From: Gnetum montanum
Taxonomy: Eukaryota > Streptophyta > Gnetopsida > Gnetales > Gnetaceae
NCBI GenBank assembly: GCA_015680685.1
Contig: MNCI01017890.1
Location: 706,794 to 740,279 of the forward strand
DNA: 33,486 nucleotides
Direction: 5' to 3'
Positions 10,627 to 21,490 of this stretch are shown one piece after another. The first letter of the stretch is position 1; every line of letters begins with the position of its first letter. The position numbers and the translations under genes are program-made. The notes under the pieces were generated by a model that searched no databases, was not told where the DNA came from, and saw nothing but the letters and a program-made list of their open reading frames with translations.

Positions 10627-13600
10627 TTATGGGGGTAGATGGGGAAGGACTTCCTCCAAATGATGGAGGATTTGGTCCTCCATCATGTTGACCCAATCAA
10701 CATCCTCAAGATCAATGCCAAAAAGAATGCCAGACCTATCTATAGGAGTCCAAGTAGGAGGCTTATGAGTAGTAGCAGCTATAGAGGTCTCACTTGCAAC
10801 TGTGGTGATTTCATGAGTAGGAGATTGCTCCACCTTGAGAGTACTTTTAAAATGCCAATAAGCACTCTCTACATGGATCCCCTGAATAAGAAACTCTCTC
10901 TTGTGCTATTCAATTGACTCCTCCTTAAGTCCCTTTAGGTAGGCCTCACAATTGGCCTTATATTGATGCTTATGGACTGTTTGTGTCTTGCCCCACTCTA
11001 GGACCCAAGCACAATGATCCTTCTAGTCCTCAAACTTTCAGAAGATGAAGTCCATTTGGATATGTTGCTTTGACATCTCATGTAGAACTGCTACTTCATC
11101 CTAAATGACATGCCAGTAGTGGGCCCATGTAATCTCCTTAGTTTGTAACTTCCTTGAGTTTGTCACTTGGGCCAGAAAGTTGGTTTGGATCTTGGAAAAT
11201 CCATTGTCCATTCCTAGACACCACCAGAAACTCTACAAACCTCTTTAGATAACCTACAAAAAAATGCAAAGTGCATATGAATTATCATAGAGGTGTCAAC
11301 AAGGAGTCTAAGGATCTCTTGTTGAAGCCCAGTAGCCAAAGCAGTGATGCAATCAAATTTGATGCCTTCCATTAAGGCCTTCTTAAAGGTCAACCCCTAT
11401 GCTAGGATAATCACCTTAATTTATGATAGTAGTTTGGGGAATACATGAGACCTAAATAAAGGATATGGTTCCTTTGCATTAGAGTTTGTGAAGCTATCAA
11501 TCAAAATTCTAGAGTGGCCCATGTTGGCATCTAGCCACTCTAGAACTTTCTTACAATGGCTTGATTCCCTTACCATCTTAGTGGGAACCATTGTCCCATT
11601 AGTAGGGACATGAAACAAGTCATGAAAGAGGTCAACACCTATGTCTATGCTCATCTTAATAGCTCAAATGATGGTGCTAAAGTGACCAACCTCCTCATCA
11701 AAGGATTCAATGACATGTAGCATCTTTGCAATAGGAATGAAAGGGATAGGTGCCATTAATACATTAAGCAAACCTACACACTAGATGTTCACTTGAACAT
11801 ATCTAGGTACTTGTCCCTTTAACCACTCTTGTGCTAATGTCACATAACCAAACTTTAGGATGAGGGTATTCTCATGATGTTAATGTGAAAGTGGTATAGT
11901 GACATTAGCTAAGGTAGAAGGTCCTACAAAGAAATAACTAAAGGTTAGCATTCATATGAGCACTTTCAAGAACTAAGAAAAGTAATAATACACTTAAAGC
12001 CATAAAACACTAGGAGCTATATGTTCACCTTTACTTTTATTCTATGGTGTGGAGGTTCCAGCTACAAGGGTCTGATCCATGTTATTGGCTTCTACTCACC
12101 AACTGTGCATCATCCTATCATCCTTGCATTTTTTGTATTCAAGATTAAACATGGTGGTGTATTCATTAAAGTTACATCTTAATTGTTGATACACAGTAGC
12201 TCTAATTTGGGGACTCTTAGTGAATTTTTCCAAAGTAGTTTGAGCCACTGCCAGGATTTAATCATTGATGATCAAGCCTTGATTGTTGACCTTGTACTTG
12301 CAAGAACTTAAATTAATGAAGTTAGGTAAGATAATCGAGCCAAAAGCATAAAAGAATTACAATAATCATGTTTACCATTGTAGAGGGTAGACAGTGCTAG
12401 GTGGGTTCTGGAATAATGTGTGGGCTCTATGTGCCACCATTAGAGTATTATAAGTATTATATTGACTATAATTTGGCATCGTCAAGATCTCTACAAGGTA
12501 ACATGAACATATCACATCTAATAGTTCCCCTGTAGTCTTAGGAAGAGGCTCATTAGTAGTGTACCTAGTAATTAGGCTAGACAAATGAGGCAATGGGGTT
12601 TCCACAATGACCCCAACTACATCCATGAATAAGTGTGACCATAGCATCACACTAAAGTTCCTAAGGAAGTAGGCAAGAAAGTCTCTTGCCCTAGGCCAAA
12701 ACCATAATGAGAGCTTCCCAAGAGGTATGTCATGTGGTGGAGTATTAGTCTTAGGATGACCAATGTAGCACAAAATACCAACAAGCTCCAATATGATGAG
12801 AATAGGCCTCAAGAAACAAAACAAAAACATTATAACCAATAAGAATTTCTTAATAGGTTAGGAAAACATCCTAGTTGGAGGTGAAATTAGCCTATGTTAA
12901 AAGCTCTAAGGTGTTTATCTAAATTAACTTAAGGAATTCCATAAAAAGGAATTATAACAAACTTTCAAAGAGAAAACAGTACAACCTTTTAGAGTTACTT
13001 AGAAACTTTAGACAAAACATCTAGTTGGAGGTGAAATTAGCCTTTGTAAAAACCTCTAAAGTGTTCATCTAAATTAGTCTAAGTAATTTCTCAAGAAAAC
13101 ATTATTACAACCTCGCATAAACTTGCATCATGACCAATTGGAATTTCTCAACAAATTTAGGAAAAACTTATTATGTCAGAGGTGAAATTAGCTTATGTAA
13201 AAAGCTCTTAGATATTTATCTAAATTAGCTTAAGAAATTCCATAAAAGCATTATTACCATATTTTAAAGCCTATATAGTCAAAACATTATGGCCAAAACT
13301 CTATCTTAGTCATACAACCATAGCAAAAAATTTGTTTAAGCTCCAAACGAAGTGATTCCACCACCATTTGAATGCTTAAGTCAAGTCCTACATAGCCATG
13401 CTTTTAAAAAAACTCAAAACCTTTGTTTTTTCAGTAAGAAAAATTTTTCAATTTGGACAATGATTTGAAATTTATAAAAATGGAACAAGCATCCTTATTA
13501 CACATTCCTAATAAAAAACTTATAAAAATTTCATTTTAAGTTCAATTGGAGTGATTCCACCTCTCTTGGAAAGTTGAAGCCAAAGCCTATATAGCTATCA

Positions 13601-14548
13601 ATAAAAAGTAGCAAAAAAAATTATTCTTTTCTTATAAAATTTGTACAAATCTATATGAAATTATAAAAGTGACACAAACAACCTAATTGCACAATGTTAG
13701 GAAAATAGCCATAATTTCCTCATTTCAAAGGTAAATTAAACAAGAAAACAACCATTGGAAAGCTTAAATGAAGAGCTAAAAACTCATAACCTTTAATTTT
13801 ACAAATGTGTAGCGATTTTTCTTAGAATAAATACACAATGTTTCCTTCTTTTTCATAGCAAAACTTAAAAAATCTCAAAGCCTAAATTTCATATAGCCAT
13901 GAAGATAGTCAAAAAGAAAAAAACATTGAAACCCTTATAAATTCACACCAAAATAATGGGTTAGGATGTTTTTAAAATTTAATTTTAACAAATCCTAAGG
14001 CCTATATTTTTAAAGAAAATAGCCACACCCCAAAAGTTTGGGAAAAAGGCAAAAACTAGTAAGCACTATTTTCAAAATTAAGTTTGCAAAAGTTAAAGTG
14101 ATGAAACAACTATAGATCTACATGGGAGTAGCTAAAATAGGAGATGGGATTTCATCAAAATTCCATTTTAATCTCTCTATTGAAGTAGATTTGAAAAAAT
14201 GGCCTCAACATCTAGGAAGCAAAAAACTAAAGAAATCACAAAAAACAAAGTCAAAAATAGGTATAATTGCCTACCTTGGAGTAGTGATAGATGAGGCCTG
14301 AATAGGGATAAGCCTAGGAACCTCTGAAAATGCCCTAGAATGCTCATCCATTCTTTGGATTGTAGGATTCTTGCTCTTTCTCCCTCACTGCTTTAGTGCC
14401 ATGGTAGGCTGAATGTTTAGGAAGAGGGAAATTAGAAGAAGATAGAAGTTCTATGCTGGCTACAAGGGAGATGGGAGGCTTCAACGCTGAAGATTGGTTG
14501 TGGCTACCATAAGAATCTCTACTAGAGCTCTCTTCCAATGTGTTGTTG
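10627..14548 (-). pseudogene. Antisense five-exon gene inside element 1, product unknown
   Basis: Exons: 14548-14275, 12848-12376, 12306-12029, 11923-11415, 11253-10627. Donors AAG|GTAGGC, ATG|GTAAAC, AAG|GTGAAC, AAG|GTGATT; acceptors end in CTATTAAG, AATTTAAG, CTTTGTAG and TTTTTGTAG, with CTAAC branch-like sites before exons 2 and 3. Phases at the four junctions (0, 2, 1, 0) all agree, giving ~720 codons. There are 16 in-frame stops, each one C-to-T or G-to-A step from Gln, Arg or Trp, and no frameshift in my reading. Exon 2 has 157 codons with no stop and a hydrophobic start. Exon 5 is acidic near its end (GIDLEDVDWVNMMEDQ). The 14548 border is itself a good acceptor (TCATTCTATAG), so an upstream exon may exist, and no ATG is visible. 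A Gly/Pro-rich stretch at about 10435-10520 could be a further exon, but its phase does not fit. I recognise no domain; a plant mobile domain was looked for and not seen. Other possibility: a captured host gene. Confidence 0.7.
12834..13275 (-). repeat. 150 bp tandem repeat in the antisense gene's first intron
   Basis: Three copies, marked by GTGAAATTAG at 12881, GTGAAATTAG at 13031 and GTGAAATTAG at 13182 (spacing 150 and 151). Shared words include GAATTTCT.AA, AAAGCTCT.AG and TTTATCTAAATTA. The first copy contains the acceptor and start of exon 2, so one repeat supplies the splice site and the others resemble decoys. Weaker ~190-200 bp repetition continues to about 14000, for example GTGATTCCACC at 13352 and 13551. 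Confidence 0.75.
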
Positions 14549-14994
14549 CTATAGAATGATAATTATGATAAAAAATTGTAAAACTTGACATATAAAATCC
14601 ATTTAAAACCTAAATAAAATCCCAATTGCTAATTCAGTACACCATAACTACAAGTGCACTGAAGCAAAAATGGGGAAATTCTACTTCACATTGGTTTTGG
14701 GTGGGAAAAAACTTCACTTTTCAAAATTTTAAATTTTTGGAGTGTGGGCCCCACCTTGCACCATTACTTTTGACCAAAACTCGCATCAACGTTGTGTTTT
14801 TTACCAATTTTGACACCTAAAACATTATGGAAACCTTAACACCATGCATCCATGCTAGGAATACCATGCCCAACATGGAAATGTGCTTATTATTTTACAA
14901 ATTCATTAGAATTATCAATATTTTTCTATTTTTAGGAACCCAAACTTGCCTTTTGTTAACCTTGGGTTTCTAGAAGTAGGTAAGACATGAGCAA

Positions 14995-17280
14995 GGCTAA
15001 GCACCATGGATTTCCATGCTGAGGAAATGGTGACTAGTGTGGAAGAAGGGGGGTAACACTCACTCTTTCATCCCAACACTCATCTAGCACAAGTTTGACC
15101 TCAAAGTGGATCCCACATGACCTAGGCCCCCTTCAAGTGTCTCCAATAGCCTCAGAACCTCACCAAATCTAGTTAAAACTAGTGAAAATTGGTTGAAATC
15201 TAGGATTTGATGTGTTCTATGCTAGGGGAGGCTTCTTCCATGATGAGCCTTTCACCCTTAGCATGGATAGATTGGGGGAAGCAAAAACTGAGCTAAATTG
15301 ACAACTTAATGTCCATTTCTTAATGCTTATTGACCCCTAGACCTTTCTAGAGCCCTTTGGAGCTTTTGAAAGCCCAAAATGGGTCAAATATGGCACAAAA
15401 TTTCCGTCCCCCTCTCATCCACATTGGGGGCACCATTCCTAACATGTAAGAAATGTGGGAGATTACATGAGGTACTTAGAAGCCTCTAAACTATCAGATC
15501 TTAACACCCAACATTGACTGTCACCCTAGAAGTTAACATGCATGGAAGCCCTAGCATAGAAAAAGGGGGGAAAGTTTTAAAAAGCACCTAGTGACCCTTG
15601 GAACAACCAAAATTTAACATTAGATGTTAGGAGTCGATGCGAGCAACCTTGTGAATGTGCATGCATGACCGAAAGTGATCATAAAGCATCAAAAATATTT
15701 TCCCCCAATTTTCCATGCTAAGCATGAAAGCCCTAATGTGGAAAAGGGGAAAAATTTCAAAAGCCACTCATAAACCTTTAAAAAGGTAAAATTTTAACAC
15801 CAGGCATTGACAATTATCGCTAGTAACCTCAAGGACCTACATGCATGATTGAAAATGATGCAAAAACATGAAAATATATTTTCCCCCATTTTTCCTTTTG
15901 AACATACTATCCTTGACATGAAAAGAATGGGGAAGTCTAAAAAATACTTAGAAATACTAAAAATTACTAAAAATTGATACCAAGCCCTAGTCCTTGACAC
16001 CAGTAGCCTTGGAAGTTGATGTGCAAAGTTGATTAAGGTCAAAATTCATCTAGATCTAAGTTGCATGATTCTTTCACATTGAGGATCCATTTTTCCATGC
16101 TAAGGATTGTATCCCCTACATTTAAATATAAGAGGGGGGGGGGGTACTTTTTTGAGACTACTAAACACCTCAAAATAACATCGAATGATCTTTCATGCAC
16201 TCTAGAACCTTGGCAGTAGCAATTGGAGCCCTTACACTTAACAAAATTGATCACAAGTGATCAAAAATCCATTTAACTTTATTTTCCATGCTGATATTTC
16301 CATTCCTAGAGTGGAAGAAAAGCGGGAATCCGAAAAACCACTTGGGGATGCCCAAAATTGCTAAATTTTGACATGGATCCATAGCCCTTGACCCTGGAAA
16401 CCGTGGGAGGTAACATGCACATTTGATTGTGATCTAGATTGGCCTATATATAAGATTCTTGCTTCTTCCATGTTGGAGTAACTTTCCCAACATAGAAAAA
16501 AAGGGGGGTGGGGAAGGAGTTTCTTTTCCACTTTTTGAGACAAGATGGCACTTCCAAAAGCCAAAGATTTACATCAAAGAAGCCCAGGACCTCACAGCCT
16601 CAAGACTTTGCTTGTCTAACTTCATACCAATCTACAAAACCCATTCCCCCCATTCTTCCACGTCGGAGTAACTCCCCCAGTGTGGAAATAGGGGGGAAGA
16701 CCTTAAATACCCTTAAACAGACTTCAAATGCGTTCGAAATTAGGTAGAAACTTGTAGAATCGAAGTCCACAATCCTAGGAGTTAAGAAACCTAGTCAAAG
16801 CTCCTTTGAATCACTTTGAATTTATAACATAGGTATCCACATATTTTTTTCACATTGAGGATACTATGCCCATCATGAAAAAAAGGGGGGAAGACATTTT
16901 AGAACCTATTAACACTCAAAATGGCCTCAAATTGCCGTAGAATGAAACTAAGAGATGCACAAGTTCTAGATCTGGACTCCATATACCTATCTAACCATGT
17001 TTGATCTTATTTTTTCATGGGTTTTTTTTTCTTCATGCTAAACACCCTCTTTTCCATGTTGGCCAGCATGGAAACAAAGGGGGAAGGCTTCAAAACCTAC
17101 ATTTTGACCTTTATAGACCTTCGAAGTGCCCAATTTTAAGGGACATGATCCTATACTACCTTGAAAAGGTCTTGGAACCTTAATTTTGGACCTTTGAGCA
17201 TCATAAAACCTATTTTTCTTAATCTCCATACCAACGGTCCCTATTTCCATGCTAAGCCTAGCATGGAAGCCTATAAAACA
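14995..17280 (+). repeat. ~190 bp degenerate tandem array with palindromic core
   Basis: A core of the form TTCCATGCTAAG...AGCATGGAA followed by AAAGGGGGGAA recurs near 15012, 15222, 15421, 15541, 15711, 15890, 16087, 16283, 16465, 16655, 16850, 17032 and 17243. Most steps are 180-210 bp. Neighbouring units can be aligned well; for example 15661 and 15841 both begin ATGCATGA and run into TTTTCCCCCA. No protein frame persists across units. The TGTGGAAGG...GGGG words also occur in the element's LTR, which suggests common origin. Confidence 0.75.
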
Positions 17281-17579
17281 CTTGATTTTTAGGTCTAAAT
17301 AGCTTAAAAATAGCCCTGATTAATGCTTGAACTCACCTAATAGCCTTGTAGCCTCAAAACATGGTCCACTAAGGACTAAAACTAGGAAAACCTAACTATG
17401 TTTGACCTATATTAACCAAAGTTTATCATGTTTCCTTGTGGACCTTGTTGACCTTCTATGGCCTTTATACAACCTTATGTGTTCTCTGTTTGTCTTATTA
17501 TAGCTCTATTTGCCTTTGTTTGGCCTTTAAATGGTATCAAATATTGGGGTTTGAGCTTCCATGACCACCATTTGACACC

Positions 17580-17680
17580 ATATCACCATGGCCTGATAAG
17601 GCCTTAAATTGACATCATAGTCTACCAAGACTATAAACTAGCATCATGCCCACTAAGGCCTTAAATTGGCAAAATTGTGA
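17580..17680 (+). repeat. 28-29 bp tandem repeat, block R2
   Basis: TAAAtT/TAAACT start at 17605, 17634 and 17662 (29 and 28 bp). Units read like GGCCTTAAATTGACATCAT and match block R1 at the other end of the spacer. 17281-17580 and 17690-17800 hold scattered TTTGACCTT words but no gene. Confidence 0.8.
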
Positions 17681-17810
17681 CATTTGTAGCCTTACTCCTC
17701 AAACTACCCCTTGTTTGACCTTTGTGTGACCTTTGTTCACTCTATTACATTTTTTCAAATTGACCTTATCTCATTAATGACCTTGGATGGCCTTGATTGC
17801 ATTAGATTTG

Positions 17811-17857
17811 CATATGTTTTATGGAATTTTAACATTATTTATTCACTTTTATCTAGG
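17811..17857 (+). promoter_or_regulatory. Splice acceptor of the element 1 protease-RT intron
   Basis: A T-rich tract ending ATTCACTTTTATCTAG precedes GTGCCACTTAATATG, the first codons of the RT-proximal module. Element 2 has ATGTAG before ATGCCATTTAATATG at the same place (about 23905, minus strand), so the border is conserved. The donor near 9780 could not be fixed. Confidence 0.5.
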
Positions 17858-18527
17858 TGCCACTTAATATGATTTTGGTTGATATGCAAGATCAAAGTAT
17901 CAGTAGCTAGGAGCAAATTAGTCTTCCTTTGTGTCTACATTGATCTCATGGTGATATTAAATGGTGTATTGACCCTAACTGCCTAGATCTTAAGCATGAG
18001 AGTTTTGTAGACCACATAGTCTCAATAGAAAAATCTCTAGAATGGCCAGAAAACCTAGTAAAAATCCTTGACTTAGAAGCAGGAGACATAATTGAAGATC
18101 CTCTAGTTAAGGTTCTTGTACAAACACATAGTGGTGCAAAGAAAACCCTTAAACTACCTAACTAAAGCCTCAATATGTCCAAGATATTACCAAAGTCTTA
18201 TCAAATAACATTAAAGCATTTGCATGGTCATATGAGGATATGCTAGGCCTAGATCCACATCTAGTCCAACACAACATCATACTCATACTGGACCTTAGCA
18301 TTAGACTAGTTAAGCAAAAAGTGTGCAAGATTAGACCTGATTTGGCCTTGGTAGCTTGTGATGAAATCTCAAAACTCTACCAAGTATGTTTCATTAGGGC
18401 TATTGATTATGCAAAATGGGTGTTCAACATAGTGGTAGTTCCTACGAAAAATGGGAGTATTCGTATTTGCATTGATTTTCGATACCTAAATAAAGCAACC
18501 ATCAAGGATGACATAGCAACATAATAC
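17857..18527 (+). pseudogene. RT-proximal module and N-terminal stub of reverse transcriptase
   Basis: From 17857 a conserved segment contains LVKILDLEAGDIIEDPL, then a frameshift near 18160-18220, then FAWSYEDMLGLDP, the link before RT in Tat-type elements. RT follows with KVCKIRPDLA, CFIRAIDYAKWVFNIVVVP and RICIDFRYLNKATIKDD. The frame stops at 18524. The catalytic YxDD block, RNase H and the front of integrase are missing: the next ~15 bp lead straight into integrase. An internal deletion of more than 1 kb is inferred from the usual RT-RNase H length. Confidence 0.85.
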
Positions 18528-18539
18528 ATGTGTTACCAA

Positions 18540-19413
18540 ATGAGTTACATACAACCCATATAACATGGCCATTTCAATGATGGGGGTTCAATATCATTGG
18601 ACCTATAAAGCCCAAATCTTCTATATGATAGCTTCATCATCACCGCAATTGAATACTTTACCAAGTGGGTTGAGGCTATCACCTTAAGGAAGACCATGTT
18701 TGAACAAGTTTGCAAATTTATCCTAGATAGCTTATTTTGGCATAACCATGACCATAGTTACAGATAATAGACCTTAATTTAGTAGCCAAGAAACCAAGGA
18801 TTTTTATCATAACCTAGGCATTAAGCATTATTTGTTGTCACCTTACTATCCTCAAGTCAATGGATAAGAAAAAGTAAGCAACAAGGCCATCATCAACTTG
18901 CTCAAGAAGATGCTCAACAACAGTAAGTGGAAGTGGCATGAGTGGCTTGTCCATGCACTATGGGCATATAGAAAAACCTATCATATGGTAACTGGCATGA
19001 CCTCTTATAGCTTCATTTATGGTTCTAAAGCTGATTTACGTCTTGAATTGTAGATGCCATTGCTCTGAGTAGCCTTAATTGACTTCATCAATGATGAGCA
19101 GAATAAGGAGTTGTAGATAGTAGCATTGGATTTGCTAGAGGAGTGGCATATGCAAGCACTTGCTCACATTGAGCACTATCAAGAGAGGCAGAAGTGACAA
19201 CATCATCATGACTTGACCATCTGCAAGATCAAGGAGGGGGAACTAATCCTCAAGGCCATCCATGAGCATGTAGACAAATTCTTAGCCAACTGGGAAGGAC
19301 CCTTCCTTGTTACTAGAGCCTATAGGAATAGAGCATTCAAAATAGCTGACATGGATGGACATGAGCTAGTCAATTTGGTCAATCATTCCTATCCAAAGCT
19401 ATACTACATGTAG
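18540..19413 (+). pseudogene. Integrase of element 1
   Basis: Opens with WPFQ.WGFNIIGP, where the first catalytic Asp of the usual WG.DI.GP is Asn (G-to-A). After a frameshift near 18620 it reads FIITAIEYFTKWVEAITL. TDNRP (about 18769) gives the second Asp, YYPQVNG then EKVSNK keeps the Glu (about 18868). KWKWHEWLVHALWAYRKTYH and TGMTSYSFIYGSKA are typical of the OTA group. The C-terminal part includes ANWEGPF and ends PKLYYM at the stop ending 19413. Two or more frameshifts and several stops are present. Confidence 0.85.
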
Positions 19414-19454
19414 CTAACAAATTTTCAACAAGCAAGCCTACTTTCAATGTTCTG

Positions 19455-19545
19455 CTATGATCTTAAACTAGAAACATGACCATCTAGGGACTTAAACTAG
19501 TACAATAGCCCACCATGACCTTAAACAAGCAACATTGGTAACCTA
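19455..19545 (+). repeat. 28-29 bp tandem repeat, block R3
   Basis: TAAACT at 19464 and 19493 and TAAACA at 19522 (29 bp steps) with CCACCATGACC words. Same family as R1 and R2, here after the integrase stop and before the 3' LTR. Confidence 0.8.
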
Positions 19546-19597
19546 GATAGCTTGAACCTCATGTGGCCTATATACATTGTATCATTATAATATGTAG

Positions 19598-20416
19598 TGG
19601 GATTTTGTATTCCTTGTCGGTGCCTCTCGAGTCAATACTCTAGACACCAACAAAGAGGGACCATTGAAACACCACAAAATTTTTTATGTTATAACCAATC
19701 TTCATCATGCAGCTTTCATCCCATGAAACTTGAGGCAAAATTTCATTATAAATGTGAGAATTGTAATCCACAATGGGAAATTTCACATACTTTATACTTT
19801 TGGGGCTAAAAAATGCCTCATTAGTGGTCAAAGCCTCATTCCCCAAGTGAAAAAATGTCTATATTTGGGCTTGGGAGGGGGCGGGGTTACATTTTTCTAC
19901 ACTAGAAAGAAATGCAGGGGGTAGATCTCAGCTACCCTCAGTGTGGAAGGATGGGGGGTTTGGAAACTTCCCCCCTTCAATGTGGAGACCAAATACACAA
20001 CTTGGAAACTTTTTCCTAGCTTGGAAAATTTTTCCCTTAGCCTAAAAACTTTCCTTCTAGTTTAGAGAATTTCCCTCAAGCCTGAAAAGTTTTCCTTAGC
20101 TTGGAAATTTTCACCCCAACCTAGAAACGTTTTCCCCCAATGTGGAAGCTACAAGAAGAAAAATTCATCAATTCATGTGCTTCAACATTGACCAACCACT
20201 TCAACAAGCACGGTGGAGAGCTCAACATGGAATATTCATCTCTAGTGTGGCAGGTATGCCTTGGTTACTATTTATAGTAAATTGAATGGCCATGGGGGAA
20301 GTACTTACTATGTATAGTAATGCCCCAAATTTGGGCACCCATATTACCTAAAATTGCAGCAAGTTTGTAGCCAAATCATGGCTAATTTGTAGGCTCACTC
20401 AAACACCATTTAGAGG
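19598..20416 (+). repeat. Partial 3' LTR of element 1
   Basis: Begins with sequence also found, inverted, near 31515 (words GTATTC.TTGTCGGTGCCTC) and continues in direct match to 3415-4360. It lacks ~60 bp after the G-rich stretch and ~40 bp with the TATA box, and homology stops at AAACACCATTTAGAGG (20416). R and U5 are gone. Confidence 0.8.
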
Positions 20417-21059
20417 GTGTATCTTTGCAAAAATGTTCTATCACAAATCCACAAGAATACCTTCATGAATTGTACATTTAATTATATGATTAGTAGTAAT
20501 AAATAATATTTGAAATGATATAACCATTGATGAATCAATGATTATGAAAAAGGGCTATGAACTTTTAATCAACTATGAAATTAAAATATCAATCATTATT
20601 AGAATTAATAGATAAATAATAGTAACCTTATTAATGAACTTAAAACATTTAAGAACTCGATGAAATTTGGATGATAAGTAATATGCTATAAATAATATAA
20701 ATTTACTTAGAACATTTAATAAAATATAAAATAAATGAATTAAGAAAGTAATATATGGAAAAATGTTTAAATGTTTCCCTCCTAATAAATAAAGATTACT
20801 TTTCTAGATAAAGTGATAAGGTTTGCCTCCTATGGAGGGCCAAGAGCTATTATGTGTGAGATACAAATGGGAATTCTAAATTGATAATTAGGACTTAATT
20901 TATAATCAAAAGGAGGATTTGAATGATTAATTTAACCTCTTATGGATTCATAGATGAAGAGAAAGTTTATTAGTGCTATTTGGAGTTGTATCAATGTTAG
21001 AACAAGGCTGTTATTGAATGCTGTCTTGGTAGTGATGTTGGTAGATAATGTAGTGATAT
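20417..21059. other. AT-rich non-coding stretch
   Basis: No gene, LTR homology or clear repeat seen. It abuts the broken LTR end, so it is probably foreign to element 1. Confidence 0.4.
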
Positions 21060-21490
21060 TGGATAGATGATACTAGCAATGGGGTCGATGATGCTAATGA
21101 TGGTGTCAATGTTTTTGTGTGCTACTAGTAACATGAGTGCCAAGATTGAGCTAATGGACTTTAGATGATGCTGGGATGGCCATGGAGCATGTAGATAATG
21201 CAAGTGGCATGGATACTAGCACTATGAATCTTTCAAAATTCAAATAAGTGCTCTTAAATCTTGAACAATCAGCCCCTATAATTGTTGCTAAAACCTAGTA
21301 TTTACAGGCTTAGGGTTTTTCCAAAATATATAGAGTTTGAAATTCACAACTCAAAGTTCACTTTTAGTAATTTGGAACCAAATGCATTAATATTGGATGA
21401 TATTGATGCTAGTGTCAACATCACCTAGTACTCTATTATTCAAACTACCATTTTAGACCTCTTGAAATTATTGTCAAGATTGGAATAAGG
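21060..21490 (+). repeat. Second copy of the GATGCTAATG repeat
   Basis: Related to 2080-2540 in the same orientation and word order (TTTCAAAATTCAA, then TCTTGAA, then GTATTTA.AG, then GATATTGA.GCTAGT). The two copies bracket element 1. Confidence 0.5.

Larger units (their letters stand above)
3415..20416 (+). mobile_element. Element 1: OTA/Tat-like Ty3/Gypsy LTR retrotransposon, ~17 kb, decayed
   Basis: Order on the plus strand: 5' LTR, tRNA-iMet-like primer site, leader, gag-protease, ~8 kb spacer, RT stub, integrase, partial 3' LTR. Motifs seen: LDWYHTLP in gag, VDDGG and GRPWL in protease, FAWSYEDM...GLDP before RT, and FTKWVEA plus YRKTYH in integrase. These fit the OTA group, closest to Tat/Ogre, in which large size and an intron between protease and RT are known. 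RT is mostly deleted and RNase H is absent. The 5' LTR seems to lack its first ~80 bp and the 3' LTR stops at 20416, so target site duplications cannot be tested. The spacer carries an antisense spliced pseudogene and a tandem array. Confidence 0.85.

Noticed and set aside
12372-12839. Membrane protein from the hydrophobic start of exon 2
   Set aside because: Only one hydrophobic stretch, at a splice border inside a longer protein. Not enough for a membrane call.
15012-17270. CRISPR-like array
   Set aside because: Units are degenerate throughout with no constant repeat and variable spacer pattern, and the setting is a plant retrotransposon.
17390-17790. W-box (TTGACC) regulatory cluster
   Set aside because: Several TTTGACCTT words occur, but they belong to a degenerate repeat inside the spacer and no promoter lies nearby.
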